Shown here piece by piece: positions 54,747 through 63,872 of a stretch of DNA of 64,000 bases. The notes under the pieces are model-generated. The model made no database searches and was not told where the DNA came from. It saw only the letters and a program-made list of their open reading frames with translations. Every line of letters starts with the position of its first letter. Position 1 is the stretch's first letter. Both the position numbers and the translations under genes were made by a program. Source of the DNA: Bacillus sp. FJAT-49711 (lineage in GTDB: Bacteria > Bacillota > Bacilli > Bacillales > Bacillaceae_C); the NCBI RefSeq assembly GCF_018343715.1, contig NZ_JAGYPL010000004.1, positions 372,001 through 436,000 on the forward strand. The letters are read 5' to 3'.

Positions 54747-54824
54747 TGACAGTGTGTCATAAATGCTATAAGAAAATTATATGTGACACCTTGTCATATG
54801 TCAATAAAAAATGACAGTGTGTCA
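54747..54824. promoter_or_regulatory. Three TGACA-N3-TGTCA operators upstream of tetR
   Basis: Perfect palindromes TGACAGTGTGTCA (54747-54759), TGACACCTTGTCA (54784-54796) and TGACAGTGTGTCA (54812-54824) have centres 37 and 28 bp apart. They cover the presumed promoter region of the tetR, small ORF and mfs unit. Confidence 0.85.
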
Positions 54825-55042
54825 TATTATCAAAACAATAGATTAGCTTATTATCTTCTGACTAATGAATTATCTCGCCGAGACTGCTTTAGAAGCAACA
54901 AATATATATTTTGCTATTGTATATCCATTGTCTATGCCTATACACTTTTTTACCTTTGTCCTGCTTTTAAAATATAAATAATCGAATTAAATAATGAAAA
55001 GATAGAGAAGTGGGGGAACAATAAGGGGGCAGACGAAAAAAC

Positions 55043-55085
55043 GACCCGAAAATCGAGAAAGACAATTTTTCGCGATTTTGAGGTC
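55043..55085. repeat. Dispersed hairpin repeat, copy 3 of 3
   Basis: GACCCGAAAATCGAGAAA and TTTTTCGCGATTTTGAGGTC form the best-paired member of the family seen at 49962 and 51681. Confidence 0.7.
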
Positions 55086-55218
55086 GGAATGATGGATGTT
55101 TATTTTTACTGGTTAAGTTTATTGTAATGAACCAAAAAATGTACCTTAATTAAAGATAGCTAACACCTTTAGTCTAGTATTTTGTTAAATTTACACTTCG
55201 CAACTGGTTTCGGGACTA

Positions 55219-55297
55219 CTAAATAGTCATTTTCCAGCTTGATAAGGTCAGCCAGTTTTCCTTTTCCTTATAATCAGGCATTATTTTTCCAACAAAG
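55219..55297 (-). pseudogene. Fragment of a YgjP-like metallopeptidase gene (3' end)
   Basis: The minus strand reads VGKIMPDYKEKENWLTLSSW then KMTI and a stop. This is nearly identical to the end of the intact gene at 50176-50883. Similarity continues past the stop into the 3' flank (to about 55190). Everything upstream of these 24 codons is missing. Confidence 0.85.
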
Positions 55298-55385
55298 GGC
55301 AGTTGCCTTATTTTTAACAGAGTTGCGCGCCACACTCGACATGGCGTGGATTATGATGGCAGATTAATATAGATGTAGTAGTATC

Positions 55386-55505
55386 CACCTTGACCTAGTT
55401 ATTTCGAACTTCCATATTATCGAAGTAATGACCAATTTATTGGAAAGAAAAAAATCACTATCTATCATTCCGTCAAATCCATGCATATCTTTAACATCGG
55501 CAAAC
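55386..55505 (-). pseudogene. Degenerate 3' fragment of a retropepsin-like protease gene
   Basis: The minus strand reads MHGFDGMIDSDFFLSNKLVI, which lines up with MHGFDGIIGNDFFLANKIII at the end of the intact gene at 63489-63872. At DNA level the two tails share runs such as CCGTCAAATCCATGCAT and ACCTAGTTATTT. By eye roughly three quarters of bases match, so this is an old paralogue rather than a fresh duplication. The stop has shifted out of frame. Confidence 0.75.
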
Positions 55506-55575
55506 TATTGTACCACAAAGTTATTGTAGTAACTGTTCTAATTTATTCGGGTTGGAATCCATTTTTGAACGTTAA

Positions 55576-58500
55576 TTAAAACAGAGCCATTTGCTCCTGT
55601 TCTCCCAACCTTACAAGCACTTCAGGATCATTATCTTGAAAGAAAGCTGTTCGGATTTCTTTATTTTTGGTCATTATTTGGGTTTCTCCACTTGCTGAAT
55701 CTCTTAGGCGACAGCTATAAACGACGGGGAAATACTTCCTGATGAACTTCCCTTCTGCGTGGGCAGTTAAAGCAATGATTTGAAATCCTAATTGATCAGC
55801 GATAAAAAATACAGGCTCTAATACATGATCACTTGATGCTTTTCCGAATGGGTTGTCAACAATAACCGTTCGATGTCTCTTTTGGTTACCTTGAAGTGGT
55901 ACTCTTTTCTCAGCTATATAGTTAAGGATGCCAAGGAATAGTGTCATATTTTTACTCCACTTTTCTCCTCCAGACCAGGCGTTTGACTTCTCCCAACTAG
56001 TGAGAGCACCGCTAACTTTACCATCGTTACTCACTTTTCTACACTTCACGCTGATATCTTTTTCTTTCATGACATTTTTCAATAGCTGTTTCGTGTGTAG
56101 CCACTTTTCAATTTGTTTGCGAATAAGTGACTCATCTTCTTTCCCCTCATCATCTTTATATTCGTCTTTATCCAGTTGGATGACCATCCAATCAATATGA
56201 TGACGAAGTGCTTCTTTTCCTTCTTGTTCATCCCAATCAGGTACAGAGAAGATATATATGTCTTTCGTTTTATCCTCAACCTTAACACGCGTCTGCCTAG
56301 GAATTAACCTTAATTCATCAGCGATAGTTCGTAAGTAAAGATGAAGATGAGCTATGAATTGCTGTAATTGCTTATCATGTTCCCGCATATCTTCTTCAGC
56401 AATTTTCACTGTTCGATGGATACGATCACTCATTTTTTCTTGCCATTCAATTACGTCATCATACGTAAATTTGTGTTCAATCCCTGTGATACACGTATTT
56501 CGTAGTTTTATATCAAAAATATTGTCATCACAAAACTTAATAAATTTTATTTTTTCATCGTTTCTCTTTTTTCGTAGTGACATCACTTTTTCTTGTACAG
56601 ATGATATTGTTTTGACCAATTGGGAAATATACTCCATCCGCTTATAGACATAATCTTGTTTGATATGCTCTTCTAAAAGTTGTTCACGGACATTCTCATG
56701 TAGAAAGGCAAAACGCATATCTTGCTTTTCTAATTCAATAATTGCGTTAGTTATATCGGTTTCCAATAACGTATATCTTTTTTGTTCTCCGTCTAAAAAC
56801 TTTTTTCGTTCCTTTAAACTTTTACGCTCTCTGTCAAGCTGGTCCTTCACTTCATTAAGAGTCACGTTAAAGATTACTAATTCCTGATAGTCTTTATAAA
56901 AATCACCTTCTCGAAGATCGAACTCACTACAAGCTTTTGTCCACTCCCCCCAAAGACTATCAACAGTAGGTTTTAACAAATCGATTCTTTCATCTAAAAT
57001 CCTAATAGTTCTGCTAATCTGTGAGACTTCTTCATTCCCATGGGCAGGGAATTCGATTGCTGCGACGTTTCCATATTGTTGTTCTAGCAGTTTCATTTCA
57101 TTAGTTAGGTCTTTAAGCTTTGACTTTACTGAAGTTAGTTTTTCTTCTAATAGGTCTCTACCTTGTTGCTTATATTCCAGCCTACCTCTTAATGATTTCC
57201 GTTCACTTACTAAAAGTTCTAAACTTTTGGAGGAATATTTCGGTTGCTCAGTTTCCACTTCTTTGTAATACGTATTGCCTTTTAATTCATATAATGGTTC
57301 CTTAGCTAATTGTAATTGCTTGTCTAACTCTTCAAACATTCCCTTTAGATTTGTAAGAAGTCTTCTTAATTTTTCCTGCTTTCTTTTTTGTTCATTCATT
57401 TCTTCTTGAAGTTTAATTAATTCATGTGTATGGGGTTCACACGCCTTCTTTTTAGCAAAATACTTTCTTCCATCGTTCAACTTAGTCATTAAACCGTTAT
57501 ACAAGCTGGTTGTTTCAGTTAATCGTTTATTATAACCCTTCATTTCATCGTCTTTTGATTCTATTTGCAAAGATAATTCATGCAATACACGTTTTTGTTT
57601 TGCTTCTTCCTCAGAGGCTATTTTAAATTGTTCTTTTAAGTGTGTGTATTGCTCGAATGGGTGATTTTGTAGAAATTCACGAATTTTTGCTAATACTGCT
57701 CTCCAGCTCTGAAGTTCTGATTCTTTATTTGTCCGTTCATCCTTTGAATCATTAGCCAGCTTCTGAACCTCTATTTTCCAGTTATTAAACGTTTCGATTG
57801 AAAGGTTTTCTTTCCATATACTTGGAAAAACTTGTTGATCGTTCGATTTCCCTTGTTCCCGTATTAACGTCCTTGCTCTTTCCTCCGTACAAATATAGAC
57901 TGGATGCGACATTTCCATTTCTACTGAAAGCAGCTTGTCGTGCAGCTTTTCAACTTCTCCTTCTGTCACAATGAATGTGACTGCCCAATATGGATAATTG
58001 GTAAAATAATCCTCAACCGATCCTTCCAATGAACGAGCTGCCTGCTGAACGAAGTCAGTTCCTAGTTCAAGATAGGCAAACTGATTTCTCCATCTGTTTT
58101 TCCATAGTTCTAGCTTAGGATCCGCGGTAAACGAATTATTATTTTCATAGTCATCCATACTTCTCGTTGCTTGTCTTTCTTTATATAGCAACTCTTCTTT
58201 TTCTTTCGATAGCTTCTCAACTTTTTCCACAAGCTGACCTAAGATGGTTCCTTCTCTCTCATAAATCGAATAGTAATGCTGCCATTGAGGATTTCGAACA
58301 ACTAGATCAGTTATAATCTCGTTTTGTTGGTCTTCTATTCCTTTTATTTGATGCTTTAACGTTGTTGCTTCATCCCTAAATTTTTCGTACTCACTTCGTA
58401 CATCGGGTATCGTTTCCTGAAACTCACGTTTTGATTGTTCCAGCCCTTTTAATTGTTTATTAAAGTCGATTATCTTTTGTTCATACCGTTGAAAATCACT

Positions 58501-60003
58501 TTCCCATTTAGGAAACTCATCTTCTACCCTTTCTTTAAGTGGGTTAGACAATATATCTTTGGCGATTTCAGCCATATCTTTTTCCAAATGAGTTATCGCG
58601 GTATTCAGCACAGTTTCTTTTAATAATCCTTTATTTAATTCTTCAACAAGACTTTCATAAATTTTTTCCTGTTGGTCTATCTCTTCATTTTTCCTAGTTT
58701 TTTGGAACTCTATTTGCTTTATGTTTCCTTCAATTTTTTCTTCTTCGTGGTCGAAATAGCCTTTCAAAAATGCCGTATTATCAGCTAATTCCTCCTCTAA
58801 ATCGATTATTTCTTCATCTTTTTCTAGCGAATTTAGCTGCTCAATAAAATGAGTCTGTAATTCTTCGTTTTTCTTTATTTCTACATTAACCTTTGCTACC
58901 TTTAATTGTGCAAGACGGTTATTTTTTTCTCTTTGATCCTGTACGATCTTATCAAATTCGTCTTTTTCTATTTTATACTTTTCATGTGCCTCATCTTTTT
59001 TTTGCCCCAAAAGTGAAATCGCATAAGATTTTTCCTTCCGCTCCCACTCATCCTTCTCAGCTTGCCAATCTTCCAAACTAGCTTGTATTTTTGTTACTAT
59101 CGTTTTCGTCTCTTCCCGCTCTTGCTTCATATGAACGTACAGAGCTTTTGCGTTTACTTTTTGTTCTTCTAACTGTTTTTCGACTTGATCTAATTGTTTA
59201 AAGCAAGAAACATAGCTTTCTATTTGCTTTTCTACTTGTTTGTTCTCATCAATTACACGTCGTAACCGTTTATGTGCTTTGAAATGTTCACGCTGCTTCT
59301 CAAAGGTTTGCACAAAATCGACTGATCCTTTTCCAGCGATTGCTTCCTCTACTGTTGGAATAAGTAATTGGTCCACAAGCTGTGAGGTCGTTTTACAGCC
59401 ATCAAAAAAACTTTCCACTCCACCCTCTGAGCTATTAATTACCGTAATCTTTTTCCATTCGGAAGCAATTATTTTAAATCGATCTTCTAAATGCTGATGA
59501 TAGTTCTTTATCGTATCAAATGTGTAAGCCTTTAAGGGATGAGATGACTTCATTGTCGTATAATACTCATTCATCTCGTCACGACTTGCTGGTCTCACTT
59601 TTCCACCGATACTCGGACGGACAAATGGCAATTCCTCAATTCGATGCCTGTCCCCTTCCTCATACTCATATGTGTAACGATAGGATTTGACTCCTTCTTG
59701 TGTCATAAATAAAGTTACAGCAGTTAATCCATAGCGTCTTGGTCGTTCATTAATAATCCATTCAATTGCAATATGCGCACTTGATGACTCGAGGGAAAGC
59801 GTATCCTTCATCTTGCGCTCGGCAAGTTCTACATTAGGTAGGATCGCTTGGATGGCGGTTTGAATGAATACTGTCTTTCCTCCGCCGTTTTCAAGTAAAA
59901 TCGCCCCATTATGGCTATCAAATAGGAAAATATCGTCATTATATCGCTTTGCTCCACCTTCATACACAACATTTGTGAATCTAATTTTTGAAATAGAAGG
60001 CAT
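55576..60003 (-). CDS. jetC: Wadjet defence protein JetC, SMC/MukB-like ATPase
   Basis: This 1475-residue SMC-like ATPase should form the motor of a condensin-like complex that extrudes and leads to cleavage of small circular plasmids. The N-terminal head has ILLENGGGKTVFIQ (Walker A, 38-44). Long coiled coils fill about 240-1250, with a hinge-like central segment (around 600-720). The C-terminal head has AWSGGEKWSKN (signature, 1344-1348) and TVIVDNPFGKASS (Walker B, Asp 1383-Asn 1384). The position after the Walker B Asp is Asn, not the usual Glu. The start is directly after the jetB stop behind GGAGGAGGTATAA. Confidence 0.9.
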   Translation of the reverse strand: MPSISKIRFTNVVYEGGAKRYNDDIFLFDSHNGAILLENGGGKTVFIQTAIQAILPNVELAERKMKDTLSLESSSAHIAIEWIINERPRRYGLTAVTLFMTQEGVKSYRYTYEYEEGDRHRIEELPFVRPSIGGKVRPASRDEMNEYYTTMKSSHPLKAYTFDTIKNYHQHLEDRFKIIASEWKKITVINSSEGGVESFFDGCKTTSQLVDQLLIPTVEEAIAGKGSVDFVQTFEKQREHFKAHKRLRRVIDENKQVEKQIESYVSCFKQLDQVEKQLEEQKVNAKALYVHMKQEREETKTIVTKIQASLEDWQAEKDEWERKEKSYAISLLGQKKDEAHEKYKIEKDEFDKIVQDQREKNNRLAQLKVAKVNVEIKKNEELQTHFIEQLNSLEKDEEIIDLEEELADNTAFLKGYFDHEEEKIEGNIKQIEFQKTRKNEEIDQQEKIYESLVEELNKGLLKETVLNTAITHLEKDMAEIAKDILSNPLKERVEDEFPKWESDFQRYEQKIIDFNKQLKGLEQSKREFQETIPDVRSEYEKFRDEATTLKHQIKGIEDQQNEIITDLVVRNPQWQHYYSIYEREGTILGQLVEKVEKLSKEKEELLYKERQATRSMDDYENNNSFTADPKLELWKNRWRNQFAYLELGTDFVQQAARSLEGSVEDYFTNYPYWAVTFIVTEGEVEKLHDKLLSVEMEMSHPVYICTEERARTLIREQGKSNDQQVFPSIWKENLSIETFNNWKIEVQKLANDSKDERTNKESELQSWRAVLAKIREFLQNHPFEQYTHLKEQFKIASEEEAKQKRVLHELSLQIESKDDEMKGYNKRLTETTSLYNGLMTKLNDGRKYFAKKKACEPHTHELIKLQEEMNEQKRKQEKLRRLLTNLKGMFEELDKQLQLAKEPLYELKGNTYYKEVETEQPKYSSKSLELLVSERKSLRGRLEYKQQGRDLLEEKLTSVKSKLKDLTNEMKLLEQQYGNVAAIEFPAHGNEEVSQISRTIRILDERIDLLKPTVDSLWGEWTKACSEFDLREGDFYKDYQELVIFNVTLNEVKDQLDRERKSLKERKKFLDGEQKRYTLLETDITNAIIELEKQDMRFAFLHENVREQLLEEHIKQDYVYKRMEYISQLVKTISSVQEKVMSLRKKRNDEKIKFIKFCDDNIFDIKLRNTCITGIEHKFTYDDVIEWQEKMSDRIHRTVKIAEEDMREHDKQLQQFIAHLHLYLRTIADELRLIPRQTRVKVEDKTKDIYIFSVPDWDEQEGKEALRHHIDWMVIQLDKDEYKDDEGKEDESLIRKQIEKWLHTKQLLKNVMKEKDISVKCRKVSNDGKVSGALTSWEKSNAWSGGEKWSKNMTLFLGILNYIAEKRVPLQGNQKRHRTVIVDNPFGKASSDHVLEPVFFIADQLGFQIIALTAHAEGKFIRKYFPVVYSCRLRDSASGETQIMTKNKEIRTAFFQDNDPEVLVRLGEQEQMALF

Positions 60004-60738
60004 TTATACCTCCTCCTTTTGCCGATCTATCGAATAAATAAAATCCAAGATTCCACGGTTATACTCTAGCTCCATAAAATATCTTTGCACGATCACTTTC
60101 GCTTTTTCAGTTAACTGCAATTCATCATTACCTATGTCCTGCACTAATTCCTGCGCGACTAAAAATCGTTTCACCGTATTAAGAAAGCTAAGTCTACTAA
60201 TCGTTCTACCAGATTGTGCTTTAGCGGTCTCTTTTATATCATCCATATCCGTCCATTTTCCAATAATCGCTCTCCAATTGTACTCATACTCTTTTTCAAT
60301 CTCTTTTAACTCTTCTTCTTCAATCTCTTGCAACGTTTCTAGCCGTTCATTGACTTGCTCTAGCCAATCACTCATCGAAATAAAATCACGTATTGGCTCA
60401 GTAGTTTGATAGCTATCATAAAATTCTCCAATTAAAATAATAATTGTCACATACATAAAGTAAATATCGGCGTTGACTGTTTTTCCAGTAAAATATGTTT
60501 TTTTCAATGTATCATTCGAAATATGGAAGGGAGAGTTTAGCGCTAGTGGAACAAAATAAAGACGTTCCCCGACCGAGAAAATGGTACAATCTACTTCTTT
60601 TGCAAACTGGTCGACTAGTCCTCTCACCTTGTCTTCTGCTAAATATAGTCTGAGTTCATCCCCTTCACTATATCCCTTCCGACTAATCTTCGCGTAAATT
60701 TGAAAGGCTTTCATCACTTCATCTTGTCTATACTCCAT
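60004..60738 (-). CDS. jetB: Wadjet defence protein JetB, MukE-like kleisin-interacting subunit
   Basis: JetB is the KITE (MukE-like) accessory subunit that binds the kleisin JetA. The 244-residue protein has a winged-helix-like N-terminus (RQDEVMKAFQIYAKISRKGY), a middle segment with MYVTIIILIGEFYDS and an acidic helix LQEIEEEELKEIEKEYEY. The C-terminal FLNTVKRFLVAQELVQDIGN is again winged-helix-like. ATG 60738 has GGGTG 7 bases upstream; a GTG three codons earlier is the alternative. It overlaps jetA by 11 bases and its stop abuts the jetC start. Confidence 0.85.
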   Translation of the reverse strand: MEYRQDEVMKAFQIYAKISRKGYSEGDELRLYLAEDKVRGLVDQFAKEVDCTIFSVGERLYFVPLALNSPFHISNDTLKKTYFTGKTVNADIYFMYVTIIILIGEFYDSYQTTEPIRDFISMSDWLEQVNERLETLQEIEEEELKEIEKEYEYNWRAIIGKWTDMDDIKETAKAQSGRTISRLSFLNTVKRFLVAQELVQDIGNDELQLTEKAKVIVQRYFMELEYNRGILDFIYSIDRQKEEV

Positions 60739-62239
60739 CTTGTTCACCCACTTTTAAACGCAGCAGCATATTTTGAATTGAAAACCGCTCCGCCACTGTA
60801 ATAATCTCCTGTGATTCTTCTACTTCGATACAGGTATACTGAAATTTAACTACTTCTAAAACTTCTTCAAATAATGATTCATGACGATCCTCCGTTTTTT
60901 CATATGTAATCGGAGATCGTTGATGCATGACATACCAAAATTGATAAAAGATTCGTCTTTTCAACCAATCCGAATCATCTTCACTGATATAGTCAACCAC
61001 TTCTTTTAACGTGATAGTATCCCTGCCTTGCATTACCTTTAATACTAGATTCATAATATCTCCAAATAGTTTTCGAAACTTAGCATTCTCCAATTCCTGT
61101 AACGCCTCTTCTGAGAGATCATCAAAATCAGTTGTGCGCTCTACCCCGTCTTGGGTTTCAATTCGCTGTTCGGAAAAGATAACGAGTGGCGACCATGTTT
61201 CACTTTGTTCGATAGTCAAAAATGGCTCTATTAACAGTTTCGATGTGACTAAAGGTAATGGCTTGCTTACGAGTGGAGCCGTAATTTCTTGTTTGAAATT
61301 AAAGGAGTCAATTCCTACATAATATAGGGCCTCTTGGGCTGCATTCAGTGCTGTTGTTTTTAAATCAATGCTTTCCTTCAGTAACATGGTATGAATATGA
61401 TGAACCTCACCAAGCTCTCGATCAATTTGTAAAATTAATTCATAAGCTTTCCGATCTTTCTCCGAATTCATATCATATGCCAAGCGATTCTTCGTTTCTT
61501 TTACAAATGTATGTAATTCACTGAATTCTTCGTTCTCTCTTGTTAATCTTGCATTGATATCCTCGACCATTTGTTTATAACGTTCATATGTTTCATCAGA
61601 AATAATATTTCTTTGGATTTCATGTTTGACAACCATCATTCGATTTCTTAATGATTCTACATCTATTTGCATTTCATCAATCTGCCTTAATGCCCCTACA
61701 AATTCCCCTTTTTCTAGTTGCTTTCTTAAAACCAACTGGTTAATGGACAACTGAAATTCAGTAAAATATTCCTTCGTCGCAAAAACTAACTCTAACCCCT
61801 GTTCATCCAATTTATAATATTGAGTATTCGTATTGACGTCTGCTCGATCTGCTTTCAAAATTGAATAATGTACAGTTTCGTGTTCTCTTGTTTCCCAGTT
61901 ATAAAACTTTTTTTCATTTCGCTTTCCACTCGGCGGACGAAATGTTTCCACTATTGTTCTAGAAATCTTTTCATAGCCTTCAAGGGAAAGTGAATATTCC
62001 CCTTGATTTAACTCGTATAAATACCGAGCTAAATCTTGGATGCTCGTTTTCTTATTTCGTATTAACATATTTTCAAAGAAAAATAAAAGGGTTAACAGAC
62101 CGTACCCGAAGTAATCGACTGGTTGGTTATTCTCATCCTTTTCCCGTTTATATTCTAATCGGAATAACGGCTCAAATAATGCTAACCGCTGCATTCGTTC
62201 CCGATAATTTTCAGTTATCCCTTTTAATTGTGTGATCAT
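60728..62239 (-). CDS. jetA: Wadjet defence protein JetA, MukF-like kleisin
   Basis: The 503-residue kleisin bridges the JetC heads. The N-terminus (YRERMQRLALFEPLFRLEYK) is followed by a helical dimerisation region, and SLRNRMMVVKHEIQRNII begins a coiled-coil stretch to about residue 290. The C-terminal part (FQFWYVMHQRSPITYEKTED) would contact the ATPase. ATG 62239 overlaps the jetD stop by four bases (ATGA) and has GGAGG 8 bases upstream. Length and gene order fit Wadjet JetA. Confidence 0.85.
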   Translation of the reverse strand: MITQLKGITENYRERMQRLALFEPLFRLEYKREKDENNQPVDYFGYGLLTLLFFFENMLIRNKKTSIQDLARYLYELNQGEYSLSLEGYEKISRTIVETFRPPSGKRNEKKFYNWETREHETVHYSILKADRADVNTNTQYYKLDEQGLELVFATKEYFTEFQLSINQLVLRKQLEKGEFVGALRQIDEMQIDVESLRNRMMVVKHEIQRNIISDETYERYKQMVEDINARLTRENEEFSELHTFVKETKNRLAYDMNSEKDRKAYELILQIDRELGEVHHIHTMLLKESIDLKTTALNAAQEALYYVGIDSFNFKQEITAPLVSKPLPLVTSKLLIEPFLTIEQSETWSPLVIFSEQRIETQDGVERTTDFDDLSEEALQELENAKFRKLFGDIMNLVLKVMQGRDTITLKEVVDYISEDDSDWLKRRIFYQFWYVMHQRSPITYEKTEDRHESLFEEVLEVVKFQYTCIEVEESQEIITVAERFSIQNMLLRLKVGEQDGV

Positions 62240-63258
62240 AACATGTTCCTCCAAATTGTATGTAACTCTTCCTTCGATAAAGCTTCTTGAGGATAATAAC
62301 CATTTTCCTTAAATAAAGCTGCAATAATCTCTTGGTCTTCTTTACCGAAATAGTGAAAAAAGTGATGAAGAGCCATTTCATTTCTAGTTTGATTTTCTTT
62401 CCCTTTGTAGAAGGACTTTGTAATCAACGCCTTGTAAAAACATGTTGCAAGCCTTACACTGTACTTTTCAAAAAGATGATAGAAGATGCTAATCCCCTCA
62501 TAATCTAAATCTCCAAAATAATAGATTTCATTCCGAATTTCCCTGTCGGTGAGGCCAAGCTGTTTAGATAGTTGATCTAAACTTGAAGATATTTTCCATC
62601 CCGAACCATATATCAGTGTAGTAAAATTGGTATGTGATAATGTATCTACAAGTCCTGAATAGGTAGCTTTATTTTCCACAATTAGGTGCCTATGCACTCT
62701 TTGATTAGATAATAGTTGGTTTGGGTTTACCGCAAACATGAGAGGATCCGGGGTGTTCATTATTTTCAACTTATTAAAAAGATTAATTTTTTCTAAAATC
62801 GTTTTTCCACCCTGTTCGTCAATCCATTTCTCATTCCCTACTAATTGATAAGAACGTTCCGAGGTATTTGTATAGGTGGAAGGTAATCCTTTGTTCCGTA
62901 AATATTTATCGATCAATAATATCCATGCTCTATCCTCCAGCCATTTCTTTTTGGTTGAAGAAAAATAAGGTCTTAAATTTATGTCAGGATGGACTTTAAA
63001 CTGCATCTCTTGAATTTCTTTAATTAAAGCTTCCTTTACCTTCCCTTTTTGAATACGAAAACTATTAGGTAACCCCTTCCAATTGTTCCCATGGCTCTTT
63101 ACAGCTGAAATAAAACCTTCGTTTATTAAAACTTGAACTGTCAAAGCAAAATCATCGTATGTATCATAGGTTTCCGCAACCTTTTCTAATTCACTAAGTG
63201 TAATAGTAGACTTTTTGGCTGTTTCAAGGACTAAAACTAATCTTTCTTTCATATCCAT
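62236..63258 (-). CDS. jetD: Wadjet defence protein JetD, TOPRIM nuclease
   Basis: JetD is the topoisomerase-VI-A-like nuclease that cuts plasmid DNA recognised by JetABC. The 340-residue protein has a winged-helix N-terminal half (about 1-130) and a C-terminal TOPRIM domain. RHLIVENKATYSGLVDTL supplies the catalytic Glu 195 and IYYFGDLDYEGISIFYHL the D-x-D motif (Asp 250, Asp 252). The frame is open 45 codons further upstream, but that part is not protein-like. I take ATG 63258, with ATG 63252 as alternative; neither has a strong Shine-Dalgarno. It is first in the operon, unlike type I systems (jetABCD). Confidence 0.85.
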   Translation of the reverse strand: MDMKERLVLVLETAKKSTITLSELEKVAETYDTYDDFALTVQVLINEGFISAVKSHGNNWKGLPNSFRIQKGKVKEALIKEIQEMQFKVHPDINLRPYFSSTKKKWLEDRAWILLIDKYLRNKGLPSTYTNTSERSYQLVGNEKWIDEQGGKTILEKINLFNKLKIMNTPDPLMFAVNPNQLLSNQRVHRHLIVENKATYSGLVDTLSHTNFTTLIYGSGWKISSSLDQLSKQLGLTDREIRNEIYYFGDLDYEGISIFYHLFEKYSVRLATCFYKALITKSFYKGKENQTRNEMALHHFFHYFGKEDQEIIAALFKENGYYPQEALSKEELHTIWRNML

Positions 63259-63488
63259 CTCAACTTTCAAAAGGTATTCTTTTATAGTTGGAAAAAATAT
63301 TTCATAGAGAGAGGAACACAGGATGTAAGAAGAAAATGGGGAAGTTTTGAAACTGGCGTAAAAAAAGGAGAAAAAACAACAATATATATTCAATAAAGCA
63401 ATTTCTATGCAATACCATTTATAAGATAAAATTTGGATGGTAAGGATAGATTATTATAGAATATAGACATAGCGGTGTTTACATTAAC

Positions 63489-63872
63489 CTAGTTATTTAG
63501 TAGTTCCATAATTTCAAAGTCGATGATTATTTTATTTGCAAGAAAAAAATCATTACCTATGATCCCGTCAAATCCATGCATTTCTCTAACATCGCCTAGC
63601 TGTATAGTAAAATCATTAAGTTGAAACTTATCTATTGTCATACCGCGCACCTTTTGTTCGATACAGATTTCAGTACCGCCAATTCCATACATTTTCCTTG
63701 TTATGGCATTTTCTAAATCGAGCATTAACCCGATATCTTCGCATAGATCTATATCTAATATTGTTGAAGAACAGCCAGTATCTAGCAGCATGTTGCTAAA
63801 TGTCTTCGCCTTTCCAAAATATTCAATCTCAACAGAAACTAAAGGCAAATGATCCACCATTTCAAATTTCAT
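63489..63872 (-). CDS. Retropepsin-like aspartic protease family protein
   Basis: This 127-residue single-domain protein has MLLDTGCSSTILD (catalytic motif D31-T-G) followed by YGIGGTE (flap-like GIGG) and HGFDGIIGNDFFLANKIIID, the typical end of bacterial retropepsin-like proteins. It likely acts as a homodimer; the substrate is unknown. ATG 63872 overlaps the stop of the preceding ORF by four bases (ATGA). It lies about 230 bp upstream of jetD; a decayed relative is downstream of jetC. Confidence 0.8.
   Translation of the reverse strand: MKFEMVDHLPLVSVEIEYFGKAKTFSNMLLDTGCSSTILDIDLCEDIGLMLDLENAITRKMYGIGGTEICIEQKVRGMTIDKFQLNDFTIQLGDVREMHGFDGIIGNDFFLANKIIIDFEIMELLNN

Larger units (their letters stand above)
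54825..55575. other. Non-coding, relic-rich stretch between tetR operators and jetC
   Basis: About 750 bp contain no intact gene. They hold hairpin repeat copy 3 (55043-55085), a copy of the YgjP-like gene end (55219-55297) and a degenerate end of a retropepsin-like gene (55386-55505). No clear terminator for jetC was found. Confidence 0.6.

Noticed and set aside
59240-59497. 85-codon and similar plus-strand frames inside jetC
   Set aside because: They are antisense shadows of a long, coherent coiled-coil ATPase gene.
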